A stretch of 64,000 nucleotides of DNA from Acidobacteriota bacterium (GCA_016718135.1 JADKEF010000001.1:307001-371000); one strand, 5' to 3'; positions 15,792 to 25,380 are shown, counted from the first letter of the stretch. Numbers and translations: made by a program. Notes: generated from the letters alone by a model not told the origin.

Positions 15792-18518
15792 TTAATTGGA
15801 CGGTTCGAGCACGTGTTCAAAGGCGTCGCGAATCGCGAGGCGATGTACGGTTAATGTTTCAAGGAGTTCTGCGGATGAATCGAGACGCATTCGCGAGGCA
15901 ATAGTGTCGAGGGCGTGTTGATTTGCGAGCGGGACGCGGGTTGTACGTCCAACGGTTAGGCGGAGGTTGTGGTCTAGTTCGGCGAGGAAAATATAGCCCT
16001 CTTTTAAAGCCGTTAGGTCTTCGCGTTGAGCCTGCAGGGCCGGGAAGTCTGCCAGGCGAGTTAGCATTGTCGTAGTTGAGCGGTCATCGGCATCATCCGG
16101 TATATTGTGTGCCAGCTGGATATAACGCATTGCAAAGTAAACGTCGAGCATGCCACCTGAGCCGTACTTGATGTCGATGTCTGAGCCGCGACGGGTACGG
16201 GCTCGTTGCTGTTCCAGGGCGAGGCGTACGCGGCGCGTTTCTTCGGCAAGAGCGGCCGGGTCAATGCCAACCGCACGGGTGTGGATCAGTCGCCGCGTCT
16301 CCGTTTCTACATTGAGGCCGATGCTCGGGTCGCCGCCGGCGAAGCGGAGTTTCACGAATGCCAGCATCTCCCAGACTGCGGCTGTTTCCTCTATATAATT
16401 CAAAAACGCGTCGATCGAGATCGCACTCATTCCTTTTGAGCCAAACGGCCGCAGCCGGAGATCGACTCGATAAAGGCTGCCGTCGCGGGTCATCGACGAA
16501 AGAGCGGTCGTGAAGAGTTCGACGACTCGGCTGTAGAATTCGGCGGCAGTTACACCGGCGACGACGCGCTTCGGGTCGTAGTAAACGACGATCAGATCGA
16601 GGTCACTGTCGTAATCGACACCCCGGCCTCCGAGTTTGCCGAGAGCCATGATCGCGAGGTCGAGTTGGATGGATTGGTCCTGATATCGATGTGCGAGTTC
16701 GTCGCGCACGGCTTGGAGTGCGGCGGCAATGCTCGCTTCCGCGAGTGCAGTTTGAAGACGCTTTGCCTCGCCAATTGTGATCTTGCCGTAAATATCGCGA
16801 ACGACGATCTCCAGCAGGCATCGGGACCAGGTCCGCCGCATTGCCGATAGACGCGAACCAAATTCGCGTTCTGATTCGACTGCGTCGAGCATCCCGGAGG
16901 CGTAATTTGGCTCATCAAAATCGGCTTCCGGATCAGGCAATTCGGCAGCAAGCTGCGGGTTTGCGGCAAGCATGGTCGCAAAGTGCGGCGAGACCTCGGT
17001 TAGACGTTCGAATACACCGCCATCGCCTTCGCTCGGCGTGAAATTCACCTCGCTCTTTTCGATCGAAGCCAGGACGTACGACCGCGTGCGGTCGACGGCA
17101 TTCGGAACCTCGGTGATCTCCATATCAACTGGATCGGCAATCGCGAATTCGCCGAAAACACGGGCGAAGGTTCGGCTGACATTTGTCGTGTGAGCTTCCA
17201 GATCACGTTCAAAATCACCGCCGCCGGCGAAGTCCATTCGGCTAGCGAGTAGTGCAAGTTTGTCCGCGTCTTCCGGAACGGTGTGCGTCTGCAGGCCGTT
17301 TTCCATTTGCAGAACATGCTCAGTACGACGCAAAAATTCGTATGCCGCCGCCATCTCGGTGAGCTCGGATTCGGTTAGATATTTTCGATCGGCGAGCCGC
17401 GAAAGACTAATCAGGGTGTGCGGAGCACGCAGCCATTCATCGCGGCCGCCGAAGGCGAGTTGCAACGCCTGCGCCAGAAACTCGATCTCGCGGATGCCGC
17501 CGCGGCCGAGCTTTACATTGTAGCCTCGACGGTTTATTTGTTCCTGATCGATGCGTTCTTTTGATCGGCGAACGTTGGCGAGAGCAGATTCGACGGTTTC
17601 ATTTTTTGGGAAGATGAGATTCTCAACGGCTGTAAAAAACTCTTTGAAAAGTTGAATATCGCCTGCGCAGCCGCGAGAGCGGATCAGCACCTGACGTTCC
17701 CAGGCCCGTGCTTCGTCTTGGCAATATCGGGCCGTATCGGCGGCCGTCAGTGCGATCGCACCGAGCGAGCCGTGCGGCCGTAGGCGGAGATCAACACGGT
17801 AGGCGGCACCTTCGCCAGATTGATGGCCGACGAGTTTTACGATGTATTCGGAAAGCTTGACGAAGTATTCACGGTTCGTGACCTCGCCGCGGTTGCCGGT
17901 TCCGGAAGTCGAGCCCTCGGCGGAGTAAAGGAATAACAGATCGATGTCGGACGAGTAATTCAGCTCTCGGGATCCCAGTTTGCCGAGTGCCGCAATGCAG
18001 AAACGCGAGGTTGTGTGGCGGCCTTTGTCGTCGGCTTGCTGAGGCTGGCCGTAGCGTTTGTCCATTTCGTTACGGGCTTGTTTGAGCGCGGATTCGAGAA
18101 TGGCATCGGCGAGGTTTGATATCTCCTCGGTGATCTCGGCGATCGTCGCGAGACGGCGGATGTCGCGGAGGTAAATTCGGAGAAGCTCGCGGCGGCGGAA
18201 TCTGGCGTAGAGCACCTGCGGTTCGATTGAGGAATTCGTCAGGCTAAACTGAGCGAGGGACTCGACAAGTTCGTCCACTGAACGCACGCCGGAATCGCGG
18301 CGTTTTCGCTCGAGCCACCAGAGATATTCGGGATGCTGTAGCATCGTTGTCGCAAGCAAAGGACTGAACGACGCAAGCGTGACCGCATCCGACAGCAGAG
18401 CCTCGTTCTTACGCAGCTTCACGCCCTGTGCAGCGTGCTTCTCATCCAACTGGTCGAGAAAACGCCGTGCAGCCTCAGGGTTGGGCAGGCCGTTGATCAG
18501 ATGTTTGATCTTGTCCAT
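15792..18518 (-). CDS. glnE: Bifunctional glutamine synthetase adenylyltransferase/adenylyl-removing enzyme
   Basis: The 908-residue protein has two nucleotidyltransferase domains. The N-terminal one carries ALGKLGSRELNYSSDIDL near residue 173, the C-terminal one ALGKLGGRGVDYDSDLDL near residue 626, each followed by a GlnD-type helical domain. GlnE adds AMP to or removes it from glutamine synthetase according to nitrogen state (known). Length is normal. Its ATG lies inside the 3' end of the sigma-54 activator (22-bp overlap), so the two are coupled. glnA and glnB are not in the window. Confidence 0.95.
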   Translation of the reverse strand: MDKIKHLINGLPNPEAARRFLDQLDEKHAAQGVKLRKNEALLSDAVTLASFSPLLATTMLQHPEYLWWLERKRRDSGVRSVDELVESLAQFSLTNSSIEPQVLYARFRRRELLRIYLRDIRRLATIAEITEEISNLADAILESALKQARNEMDKRYGQPQQADDKGRHTTSRFCIAALGKLGSRELNYSSDIDLLFLYSAEGSTSGTGNRGEVTNREYFVKLSEYIVKLVGHQSGEGAAYRVDLRLRPHGSLGAIALTAADTARYCQDEARAWERQVLIRSRGCAGDIQLFKEFFTAVENLIFPKNETVESALANVRRSKERIDQEQINRRGYNVKLGRGGIREIEFLAQALQLAFGGRDEWLRAPHTLISLSRLADRKYLTESELTEMAAAYEFLRRTEHVLQMENGLQTHTVPEDADKLALLASRMDFAGGGDFERDLEAHTTNVSRTFARVFGEFAIADPVDMEITEVPNAVDRTRSYVLASIEKSEVNFTPSEGDGGVFERLTEVSPHFATMLAANPQLAAELPDPEADFDEPNYASGMLDAVESEREFGSRLSAMRRTWSRCLLEIVVRDIYGKITIGEAKRLQTALAEASIAAALQAVRDELAHRYQDQSIQLDLAIMALGKLGGRGVDYDSDLDLIVVYYDPKRVVAGVTAAEFYSRVVELFTTALSSMTRDGSLYRVDLRLRPFGSKGMSAISIDAFLNYIEETAAVWEMLAFVKLRFAGGDPSIGLNVETETRRLIHTRAVGIDPAALAEETRRVRLALEQQRARTRRGSDIDIKYGSGGMLDVYFAMRYIQLAHNIPDDADDRSTTTMLTRLADFPALQAQREDLTALKEGYIFLAELDHNLRLTVGRTTRVPLANQHALDTIASRMRLDSSAELLETLTVHRLAIRDAFEHVLEPSN

Positions 18519-20016
18519 TTCTTAAATCTAGTCGGGTCGATCTCGTACTTCTTTATCTTATAGCCAAGAATTCGCTCGGTCGAATCGAGCATTTTCGCTG
18601 CTCTCGCAACGTTACCGCGGCTTGATTTCAAGGCGTCCTGGATGAGATCGCTTTCAAACGCCTCGACCGCGGATGCGAGCGTCAGTTGGGTGACTGTATC
18701 GCTTATCTCTGCAGTCTGCAGCGTCGGCGGAAGATGGTGGCCGTGAATGACATTTGAATCGCAGGCGATGACGGCACGCTCGATGACGTTTTCGAGCTCG
18801 CGGACATTGCCCGGGAAATGATATGCCGTCAACATGTCGATCGCTGGCGTCGAGATGCGCAGGATCGCCTTGTCGTGTTCGCTCGAATATTTCTGCAAGA
18901 AGTGGTCGGCTAGTAACAGAATATCGGATTTACGTTCGCGAAGCGGCGGTAGAAAGATCGTGAACGACGTCATAGCAGCGAGCAGTTCGGAGTCGAACGC
19001 GGCGGCAGGGGCTTCGATATCTTTTGCTGTTGCCGCAATGAGACGAACGTTTGCCCGCAATGTTTCAGTTCCGCCGAGACGTTTGTAGGTTTGGCTTTCG
19101 AGGATCTCGGCCAGTTTTTGTTGAGCTCCGATAGTGAGATCGTCGATCTCGTCGATGAAGAGCGAGCCGCCGTCGGCGGTTTCGACAAGGCCTTTTTTCG
19201 CTGTACCGCGCCGTCGATCGCACCTTTTTCGTAGCCGAACAGCTCGGCTTCGAGCATCGCGGGCGGGACGGCGGAGCAGTTTATTTTGACGAGCGGCCGT
19301 TTGGAACGCAGGCTATTATAATGTATCGCGTTGGCGATCAACTCTTTGCCGGTGCCGCTTTCGCCGCGCAAAAGCACCGTCACATTCGAACGCGAGACCT
19401 GCGAAACTTGATCGTAGATCTGCCGCATCTGACTCGAATTACCGATGATCTGGCCGAAATCGTACTTTGATTTCAACTCTTGCTTTAGGTGAACATTCTC
19501 CTCCGCCAGCTTACGACTCTCCTCGGCGATGACCTCTTCGGTTCGCATCGCCTGAGCGATCAGCGCGGCGATGACCTGCAGAAATCGGATGACGGCATTC
19601 TCGTCAGTGCGGACCGCGGACGGGAATCCGGCGGCTATCAGGCCGACTGTCGTGCCTTTGAGAACGATCGGGACGGCGACGAGGAAGCGTGTTCCGCAGC
19701 TGAACGCGAGATGTTCAAGGGCGGTGTCCTTTGAAACGTCGTCGATCGCAACGGGTTTGCCAAGACGAAAGATCTGCCATACCGTGCTCTTGGTGATGCG
19801 AGCTTCCAGGCGCCGAAAATCCGCCGCTCCGAGTCCGTCGGCAGCGACGATATCAGCCACAGAACTGTCACCACGCCCGAGAGCGACAAAGGCGATCCGC
19901 GACGAGATATCGTGCGCTACGATCTCGATGATCGCGGAACAGCCCGCCCGCAGTCCCTCGGTATCAGCAAGCTTCGACGCAACTTGCGATATTGATGTGA
20001 AATTACTTGCTCGCAC
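18497..20016 (-). CDS. NifA/NtrC-type sigma-54 activator (GAF-AAA+-Fis), frame broken at A AAA AAG
   Basis: Across a -1 shift the gene encodes about 506 residues. They comprise an N-terminal GAF domain (about 10-170), an AAA+ domain with Walker A GESGTGKE, and a Fis-type helix-turn-helix (NVARAAKMLDSTERILGYKI). The shift lies at 19192-19198, where codons cgA AAA AAG form the slippery heptamer used in dnaX. Reading -1 gives KKGLVETADGGSLFIDEI, the normal family continuation. Without it the product ends at 18970 after 348 residues, lacking the HTH. The GAFTGA sigma-contact loop reads GAIDGA. The start is probably the GTG at 20016, right beside an 18-bp palindrome. It overlaps glnE, suggesting nitrogen control. 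Confidence 0.82.
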
Positions 20017-20018
20017 TT

Positions 20019-20036
20019 TCCTACAAGATTGTAGGA
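20019..20036. promoter_or_regulatory. 18-bp palindrome TCCTACAA-GA-TTGTAGGA
   Basis: Perfect 8-bp arms with a two-base spacer, directly against the presumed GTG start of the sigma-54 activator. It may be an operator that blocks initiation or transcription of that gene. No matching site was noticed elsewhere in the window. Confidence 0.45.
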
Positions 20037-20047
20037 TATTTACGCCG

Positions 20048-20122
20048 GTTGCAGAAGCCCGAACGTAGTAATGGCATCCTTTCGAGCAGGAAATGCCATT
20101 ACTCCGTGCGGGCTTCTGCAAC
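20048..20122. repeat. 75-bp nearly perfect palindromic (REP/MITE-like) element
   Basis: Outer arms GTTGCAGAAGCCCG (20048-20061) and its exact complement (20109-20122) enclose inner arms AGTAATGGCAT (20067-20077) and ATGCCATTACT (20093-20103). The loop is 15 bases. It sits between divergent genes and would fold into a long cruciform. Such elements are usually dispersed repeats. Confidence 0.7.
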
Positions 20123-20150
20123 AAGAAGCCGCAACAGTTACAATTTAGTC

Positions 20151-21125
20151 GTGGAAGAACGCCTTATCATAGTTGTGCCTGAGCGGGCCTATAGGTTTCG
20201 GCTCGAGGACTACTTGCTCGATCATTTTCCGAATCTGAGCAAAATGTACCTGCGTGACGCTGTAAAGACGGGGCGTTGTGAGGTAAATGGACGCCACGAG
20301 AACATTGGCCACCGGCTCAAACCGAACGATCTGATCGAGATCGTCCTCGACCCGGATCGCGAGACCGCGATGCGGCCGGAGAATATCGAACTCGACATCG
20401 TGCATGAGGATGACGACATTATTGTCGTGAATAAACCGGAAGGAATGCTTGTGCATCCGTCGCATCGGGAGAATAGCGGAACGCTTTTGAATGCTTTAGC
20501 ATACTGGTTGAACAAAGATCAATTAACGCAAAGTCGCAAAGGGGCAAAGACGCAAAGAATTTTTGATGTACCTGAATCCTCAATCGTTGATCCGCGAACC
20601 GCGATCGTAAGGCCAGGATTGATACACAGACTCGACAAACAAACTTCCGGCCTGATCGTCGTTGCCAAGAATGCACGGGCGCATCGTATTTTGTGTAATC
20701 ATTTCATGAAAAAGCGCGTGGAGAAGCGCTATCTTGCTCTCGTCGATGGCATTGTCGAACGCGACGAGGGAACGATCGAGGCTCCGATCGGGCGGTATGC
20801 TGAGCTCAAATATTGGAGCGTGAAAGAGGACGGGAAGCACTCAGAATCGCAATTTTGGGTGCGAGAGCGATATGCTGACACAACGCTTCTCGAACTAGAA
20901 CCGGTCACCGGCCGCACCAACCAGCTTCGCATCCACTACGAACTCATCGGCCACCCGATCGTCGGCGACACGCTGCGCAAGGGCAGGGCGTTCGAAAGGC
21001 TGTGCCTGCACGCTTACGAGATCGGGTTTCCGCACCCAACAACGGGCGAGAAAGTTGTTTTCGTGGCCGAGATGCCGTTAGAATTTGGTACAGGAACAGC
21101 GAGTGAAATAGCTGCTAGTCGTTAG
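20151..21125 (+). CDS. RluA/RluD family pseudouridine synthase
   Basis: About 324 residues from the GTG at 20151. An S4 RNA-binding domain comes first (LSKMYLRDAVKTGRCEVNG), then the synthase core with the catalytic motif HRLDKQTSGL (Asp in RLD) and GRTNQLRIH. It converts uridines in rRNA or tRNA to pseudouridine; the exact target cannot be told. Between NAL-A-YWLNK and the IVRPGLIHRLDK motif is an atypical insert coded by four 8-nt repeats (20527-20558). The upstream open frame runs through the palindromic element and is not likely translated. Confidence 0.88.
   Translation: MEERLIIVVPERAYRFRLEDYLLDHFPNLSKMYLRDAVKTGRCEVNGRHENIGHRLKPNDLIEIVLDPDRETAMRPENIELDIVHEDDDIIVVNKPEGMLVHPSHRENSGTLLNALAYWLNKDQLTQSRKGAKTQRIFDVPESSIVDPRTAIVRPGLIHRLDKQTSGLIVVAKNARAHRILCNHFMKKRVEKRYLALVDGIVERDEGTIEAPIGRYAELKYWSVKEDGKHSESQFWVRERYADTTLLELEPVTGRTNQLRIHYELIGHPIVGDTLRKGRAFERLCLHAYEIGFPHPTTGEKVVFVAEMPLEFGTGTASEIAASR
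20527..20558 (+). repeat. Four 8-nt tandem units (CGCAAAGN) inside the pseudouridine synthase gene
   Basis: Units cgcaaagt, cgcaaagg, ggcaaaga and cgcaaaga follow head to tail. They code for part of a TQSRKGAKTQR stretch not expected in the family, and so look like an in-frame insertion of a dispersed short repeat. Confidence 0.7.
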
Positions 21126-21135
21126 CCATACTGAT

Positions 21136-22011
21136 ATGAAACTCACCGAGATCAACATCTTTCCGATCAAGTCTTTAAAGGGTATTAGCGTCGAATCTGC
21201 GGCGGTCGAGCCGCGTGGGTTGCGGAATGACCGGCGTTGGATGTTGATCGACGGTAGTCAAACCTTCATGACGCAACGGGATTTTCCGCGGATGGCGACG
21301 ATAAATGTGGGCGTCGATGATGAATTGCTCTACGTGACCGCCGATGGATTTGGAACGCTGGAATTGCCTTTGATGCCGGAGACGGGCGATCGACGACAGC
21401 TTGAAGTTTGGGGAAATCCGTGCGAGGGCGAGGCTTACGAAGCTGTTATTAATGAATGGTTTAGCGATGCGGTTGGCGAGCCTTGCGAACTGGTTTACAT
21501 GCCGGACGACGCTCGGCGTGGTATTAGCGAATTGTTCAACCAAAACGATGAGATCGTGAGTTTTGCTGACGGTTATCCGTTGCTGGTTATCGGTGAGGCT
21601 TCGCTTGCTGACCTTAACACTCACATTCTAACATCCGAGCGGGAAGCGGGCAGGCTGGCTGATTACCGGCCGTTGCCAATGAATCGTTTTCGTCCCAACA
21701 TCGTTGTCGATGGGAGCGAACCCTTTGCTGAGGATCATTGGAAACGAATACGAGTTGGCGATGCGATCTTTCGTTCGACCAAGCCGTGTGCACGGTGTGT
21801 AATGACGACCGTCGATCAGGCACGTGGGGAATTCGACGGCAAGGAGCCACTTAAAACTCTCGCTTCGTATCGTTCGGCGCAGCATGCGATCCCGGACACT
21901 TACGAGAGTCTGGGCATGTCCGCGTCGGCGGTGCTGTTTGGGCAGAATCTCGTCGGCGAATCGATTGGCGCGACGATCAAGGTTGGCGATGAAGTTTCGG
22001 TTATTGAGTAA
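21136..22011 (+). CDS. MOSC domain protein (mARC/YcbX-like)
   Basis: The 291-residue protein has the MOSC N-terminal beta-barrel (EINIFPIKSLKGISVESA ... RGLRNDRRWMLID) and the MOSC core with the molybdenum-ligand cysteine in KPCARCVMTTVD. Homologues bind molybdenum cofactor and reduce N-hydroxylated compounds. No C-terminal ferredoxin domain is present, unlike YcbX, so an external electron donor is needed (inference). It follows the pseudouridine synthase by ten bases and its 3' end overlaps purC (opposite strand) by 11 bp. Confidence 0.85.
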   Translation: MKLTEINIFPIKSLKGISVESAAVEPRGLRNDRRWMLIDGSQTFMTQRDFPRMATINVGVDDELLYVTADGFGTLELPLMPETGDRRQLEVWGNPCEGEAYEAVINEWFSDAVGEPCELVYMPDDARRGISELFNQNDEIVSFADGYPLLVIGEASLADLNTHILTSEREAGRLADYRPLPMNRFRPNIVVDGSEPFAEDHWKRIRVGDAIFRSTKPCARCVMTTVDQARGEFDGKEPLKTLASYRSAQHAIPDTYESLGMSASAVLFGQNLVGESIGATIKVGDEVSVIE

Positions 22012-22903
22012 GCTCGCTTCCGGTCAGCAGACGATACGCTTCGAGATAACGTGCCGAAGTAGCCTCCGCGATCTCGTCGGGCAGCGGCGGAGCGGGCGGG
22101 GTTTTGTCCCAGTCGAGAGTTTCGAGATATTCCCTAACAAATTGTTTGTCGAACGAAGGCTGTGCGTGTCCCGGCTCGTAGGTCTTTGCGTCCCAGAATC
22201 GTGACGAATCGGGAGTTAGAACTTCGTCGATCAGCAAGATGTTGCCATCGCCGTCCCGGCCGAACTCGAACTTAGTGTCAGCGATGATGATGCCCTTTGT
22301 TAGAGCGTATGCGGCCGCCGTTTTATATATTTTTAGCGAGGTCGATTTTAGCAATGCCGCAGTCTCGGCACCGACGATGTTTTTGAACTCAAGGCCGGTG
22401 ATGTTCTCGTCGTGACCAGTCGCGGCTTTGGTCGCCGGCGTAAATATCGGATCGAACAGGCGATCGCATTGCTGCAGGCTTTTAGGCAGATCGTGTCCGC
22501 TCGTTTTGCCGGTCGCCTTGTAATCTTTCCAGCCGGAGCCTTCCAGATAGCCTCGAACAACACATTCGGTCGGGAAAACTTCAGTTCGTCTCACGAGCGT
22601 TGATCGTCCGCGAAGCGATTCAACGCCGCGTATGGGCTCGGGCATTCTGTCGAGATCGGTCGTGATGACATGATTATCGACGACACCAGCGAGCATATCG
22701 AACCAGAATTGAGACAACTGGGTCAGTACTTTACCCTTATGCGGGATCAGCGTTGGCAGAATGCAATCAAATGCAGAAATTCGATCCGTCGCGACGAGGA
22801 GCAGACGTTTTTCATCTACCTCATATACGTCGCGCACTTTGCCGCGATGAATAAGTGAAAGGCCAGGAATGTCAGATTCGAAAACAGTGCTTGCCGCAGT
22901 CAT
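22001..22903 (-). CDS. purC: Phosphoribosylaminoimidazole-succinocarboxamide synthase (SAICAR synthetase)
   Basis: Step 8 of de novo purine synthesis, joining aspartate to CAIR with ATP. The 300-residue length and motifs SLIHRGKVRDVYEVDEKRLL, ATDRISAFDCILP, VVRGYLEGSGWKDYK and IIADTKFEFGRD are those of the longer (yeast-like) PurC form. Start ATG at 22903. It stands alone. The 245-bp region upstream to 23148 has no clear gene. Confidence 0.95.
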   Translation of the reverse strand: MTAASTVFESDIPGLSLIHRGKVRDVYEVDEKRLLLVATDRISAFDCILPTLIPHKGKVLTQLSQFWFDMLAGVVDNHVITTDLDRMPEPIRGVESLRGRSTLVRRTEVFPTECVVRGYLEGSGWKDYKATGKTSGHDLPKSLQQCDRLFDPIFTPATKAATGHDENITGLEFKNIVGAETAALLKSTSLKIYKTAAAYALTKGIIIADTKFEFGRDGDGNILLIDEVLTPDSSRFWDAKTYEPGHAQPSFDKQFVREYLETLDWDKTPPAPPLPDEIAEATSARYLEAYRLLTGSELTQ

Positions 22904-23148
22904 ATTTGCTCCCTTAAATAACTGTATTACTAAGAAGTGGCGCAGGCAAAAACGATAAATAAATTCTCACATTTCTGGAAAAGTACAGTGGTTTAACTTT
23001 TATTAACGCGGTTGAACTTTATGAGTGACAAACCGGAGGTAATCGTGCATAATCTAGAGAGTGGTGATCTGACCCTCCAGAGTCGCCCGTGCCTTACTCT
23101 TACGCTCGCACATTTCACCGCGAAATTCCCAGCAATTTTTACTCTTAC

Positions 23149-24345
23149 ATGAGACGCTATTATTCGCAATTTGTTCGCATCGCCAGCTCGGTCAGTCTAT
23201 CTGTCTTGCTGCCAAATGTGGCATTTTCCCAGTCAGGAGCCCGATCGGGTGACGAAGGCATGGGAATAGGATTCTATTTTTTCTGCGTGGTCGTGGCCGC
23301 CGGCATAATCGGCGGTCTGTATTTTTGGAGGAAAAAAAAGGCCAGCTTTGCGGTAGTCTCGCAGGCCGATTACAACTATCAGATGTCCTACAACCATGGT
23401 GTTGGCGGTAGCTATGACATGGATGGGGTAGACGCTGAGCGTGATCTAGAGTGGCTGAGGAAGGCCAAGAAAGCAACTAGAAAGCGGGAAACTCCAAGCC
23501 AGGGCCAAGCCCAGAGCAGGTTGGAATCAACATCTACCGCCGCGAGCGACGCGGGCATTGATACAAAAGCCTTTCAGGAAAAGATGCGCAAACTCCAGTA
23601 CGCGCAGCTACCGATCAACTCCTTCAGCCAGCTGGCCAAGGCAAAGACATATAGTCCGTTGGAGAACTCGGACGATCCCTCGCTGCTAAGCGCGATCGAA
23701 CAGGCAAATGAGGAATACGAAGAAGACGAGTCAGTTCGCGATCTGGCGGTGCGGATATTGACGGCGTTTCGAAACCGCAATTCGGTAGAGGCCTTATCAC
23801 AGATCGCTCTCTATGATCTTTCGTCCAACCTGCGTTCTAAGGCCGTGACCGTGCTTGCCGATTTCGACCATGAGTCCGTTTTTGAAGCGCTTTTGCTCGC
23901 TTGTGCTGATCCGACCCGCGAAGTGCGAGCAGCGGCGGCGCGAGGACTATTTAGATTGAGTTTTGATCGAGCTCATGCGTGGAAGCGTATAATAGAAGCT
24001 AACGATGATTTTAGGATGAGCCACGCGGCCCGAGCGGCAGTAGAGTCGGGGATCGTAGCCAAATCCTTCGATCGCCTGATCCACGAGGATCTCAAGATAG
24101 CCTACGAAGCATTTTCATTGGTCTCGCTTTTGATCAAGGCAGGTGAAACGGATACTGTGTTCGAGGCATTGCGGGATCACAAGGATGATCGTGTGAAATA
24201 TGCTCTGCTGCACGTTCTGAAAGTTCATCGCGACCCTCGCACGCTCAGCCGGCTAAACGACCTTCGACTGGGCAGATCTTGGCCGACCGACTTATCTGAC
24301 AGGATGCGAGACACTGTGAAAAGCCTTGAACAGGTTGCGGCCTAG
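23149..24345 (+). CDS. Membrane-anchored HEAT-repeat protein
   Basis: About 398 residues. An N-terminal signal or first helix is followed by a membrane span (FYFFCVVVAAGIIGGLYFW, about residues 42-60) with a basic stop RKKK. A disordered linker follows, then a C-terminal helical repeat domain (about 190-395) with HEAT-like units such as LRSKAVTVLADFDHESVFEA and REVRAAAARGLFRL. These usually form protein-binding surfaces. The partner is unknown. ATG at 23149 gives a signal-like start; an in-frame GTG at 23089 is the alternative, and neither has a good ribosome site. Confidence 0.68.
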   Translation: MRRYYSQFVRIASSVSLSVLLPNVAFSQSGARSGDEGMGIGFYFFCVVVAAGIIGGLYFWRKKKASFAVVSQADYNYQMSYNHGVGGSYDMDGVDAERDLEWLRKAKKATRKRETPSQGQAQSRLESTSTAASDAGIDTKAFQEKMRKLQYAQLPINSFSQLAKAKTYSPLENSDDPSLLSAIEQANEEYEEDESVRDLAVRILTAFRNRNSVEALSQIALYDLSSNLRSKAVTVLADFDHESVFEALLLACADPTREVRAAAARGLFRLSFDRAHAWKRIIEANDDFRMSHAARAAVESGIVAKSFDRLIHEDLKIAYEAFSLVSLLIKAGETDTVFEALRDHKDDRVKYALLHVLKVHRDPRTLSRLNDLRLGRSWPTDLSDRMRDTVKSLEQVAA

Positions 24346-24385
24346 TCCGGCAGCGGAATTTCCACACAATCAAGGGGAATCGATC

Positions 24386-24932
24386 GTGGTATTTAGCAAT
24401 AAGGGTTCGGTAGCAGTTGAAATTGGCAGAAGGGCTCCTGATTTTGCTCTTTGGACTGATTCGAATCTAGAATGGAGGCTCTCTGATCATCAAGACGGAG
24501 TGACCGTCCTTTTGTTCTATCCCCAGAACGAAACTCTGGTCTGCACTAAACAGCTATGTTCCCTTAGGGACAATTGGGCGGGTTATCTGGCGACCAAAGC
24601 TACGATCGTCGGCATCTCACCAGGGGACGCCTGACGACCACCGCCGATTTTCTGAGAAGAAATCTCTACCGATCCCGCTCCTTGCCGACCCCGATCGCGC
24701 GATCACCCGCATCTATGGCCTTCACTGGCTGTTTCCTGTCAACCTAACTCGGGCTGTCGTCGTGATAGACGCAAAGGGAATTATTCGCAATCGAGACGTG
24801 ATGCTACGAGCATTTCGACCTTCGGACGATCAATTGATCACCGACATCTACGCTGCACGCGGCGATGCCCTGAACGAGCAATACAACGTTCTGAAGCGAA
24901 GGTTCTCCCGAACTGGCAAGCGACCAGCTTGA
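24386..24932 (+). CDS. Peroxiredoxin (BCP/AhpC-TSA type), frame broken at 24632
   Basis: The first part has the thioredoxin-fold start GRRAPDFAL and the active site ETLVCTKQLCSLRDNW, with the peroxidatic Cys and a second Cys five residues on, as in BCP-type enzymes. At 24632 an extra base gives TGA. One frame over, the protein continues DDHRRFSEKKSLPIPLLADP ... AVVVIDAKGIIRN and ends at 24930-24932. Enzymes of this family reduce peroxides with thioredoxin. GTG at 24386 with GGGG nine bases before is preferred. The break may be a sequence error. Confidence 0.78.
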
Positions 24933-24991
24933 TTTTATTTACGTGTCGGACTAAACTCCGCTCAGTCAGATTCGATCGTTCGGGAGATAAG

Positions 24992-25342
24992 ATGCAGTAC
25001 AGAAGACTTGCGACCGCTTTCGTGGCACTTGTGATAACAGCCGTAGCTACGGCCGATGGATTTGCCCAGACGCGAATTCGGTTTGCACCAGGACGAACGT
25101 CGGCATCGGTAACGGGTTCGCTAAGCGGTGGTGCGACTCGCCGATTCGTACTCGGAGCCCGCGATGGACAATATTTGTCCGGGAACGTGAGTTCGAAAAA
25201 TGGCTGCGTGAAGTTCGTCGGTGGCTCGACGGCGATCGATTTTATGACGGTTGCCGGTAACAACTTCGTCACAATAACGAACTCGTGCCGGAGTTCGACG
25301 TCGTTCATCCTCACCGTCTCTATAAATTCTGCAGGCAATTAG
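24992..25342 (+). CDS. Small secreted hypothetical protein (PPC-like beta fold)
   Basis: About 116 residues with a signal peptide ending at ADGFAQ (residue 26). The body RIRFAPGRTSASVTGSLSGG ... RRFVLGARDGQYLSGNVSS, with two cysteines, resembles secreted PPC-like or lysozyme-inhibitor-like beta sandwiches. GGGAG lies six bases before the ATG at 24992 and fixes the start. Function unknown. Confidence 0.72.
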   Translation: MQYRRLATAFVALVITAVATADGFAQTRIRFAPGRTSASVTGSLSGGATRRFVLGARDGQYLSGNVSSKNGCVKFVGGSTAIDFMTVAGNNFVTITNSCRSSTSFILTVSINSAGN

Positions 25343-25380
25343 GCTTTGTCTCACGACAATTTTCTTGCTATGATTGAACG

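Noticed and set aside
22904..23148. Promoter for the HEAT-repeat gene
   Set aside because: TTGAAC and CATAAT words occur but at wrong spacing; nothing firm enough to annotate.
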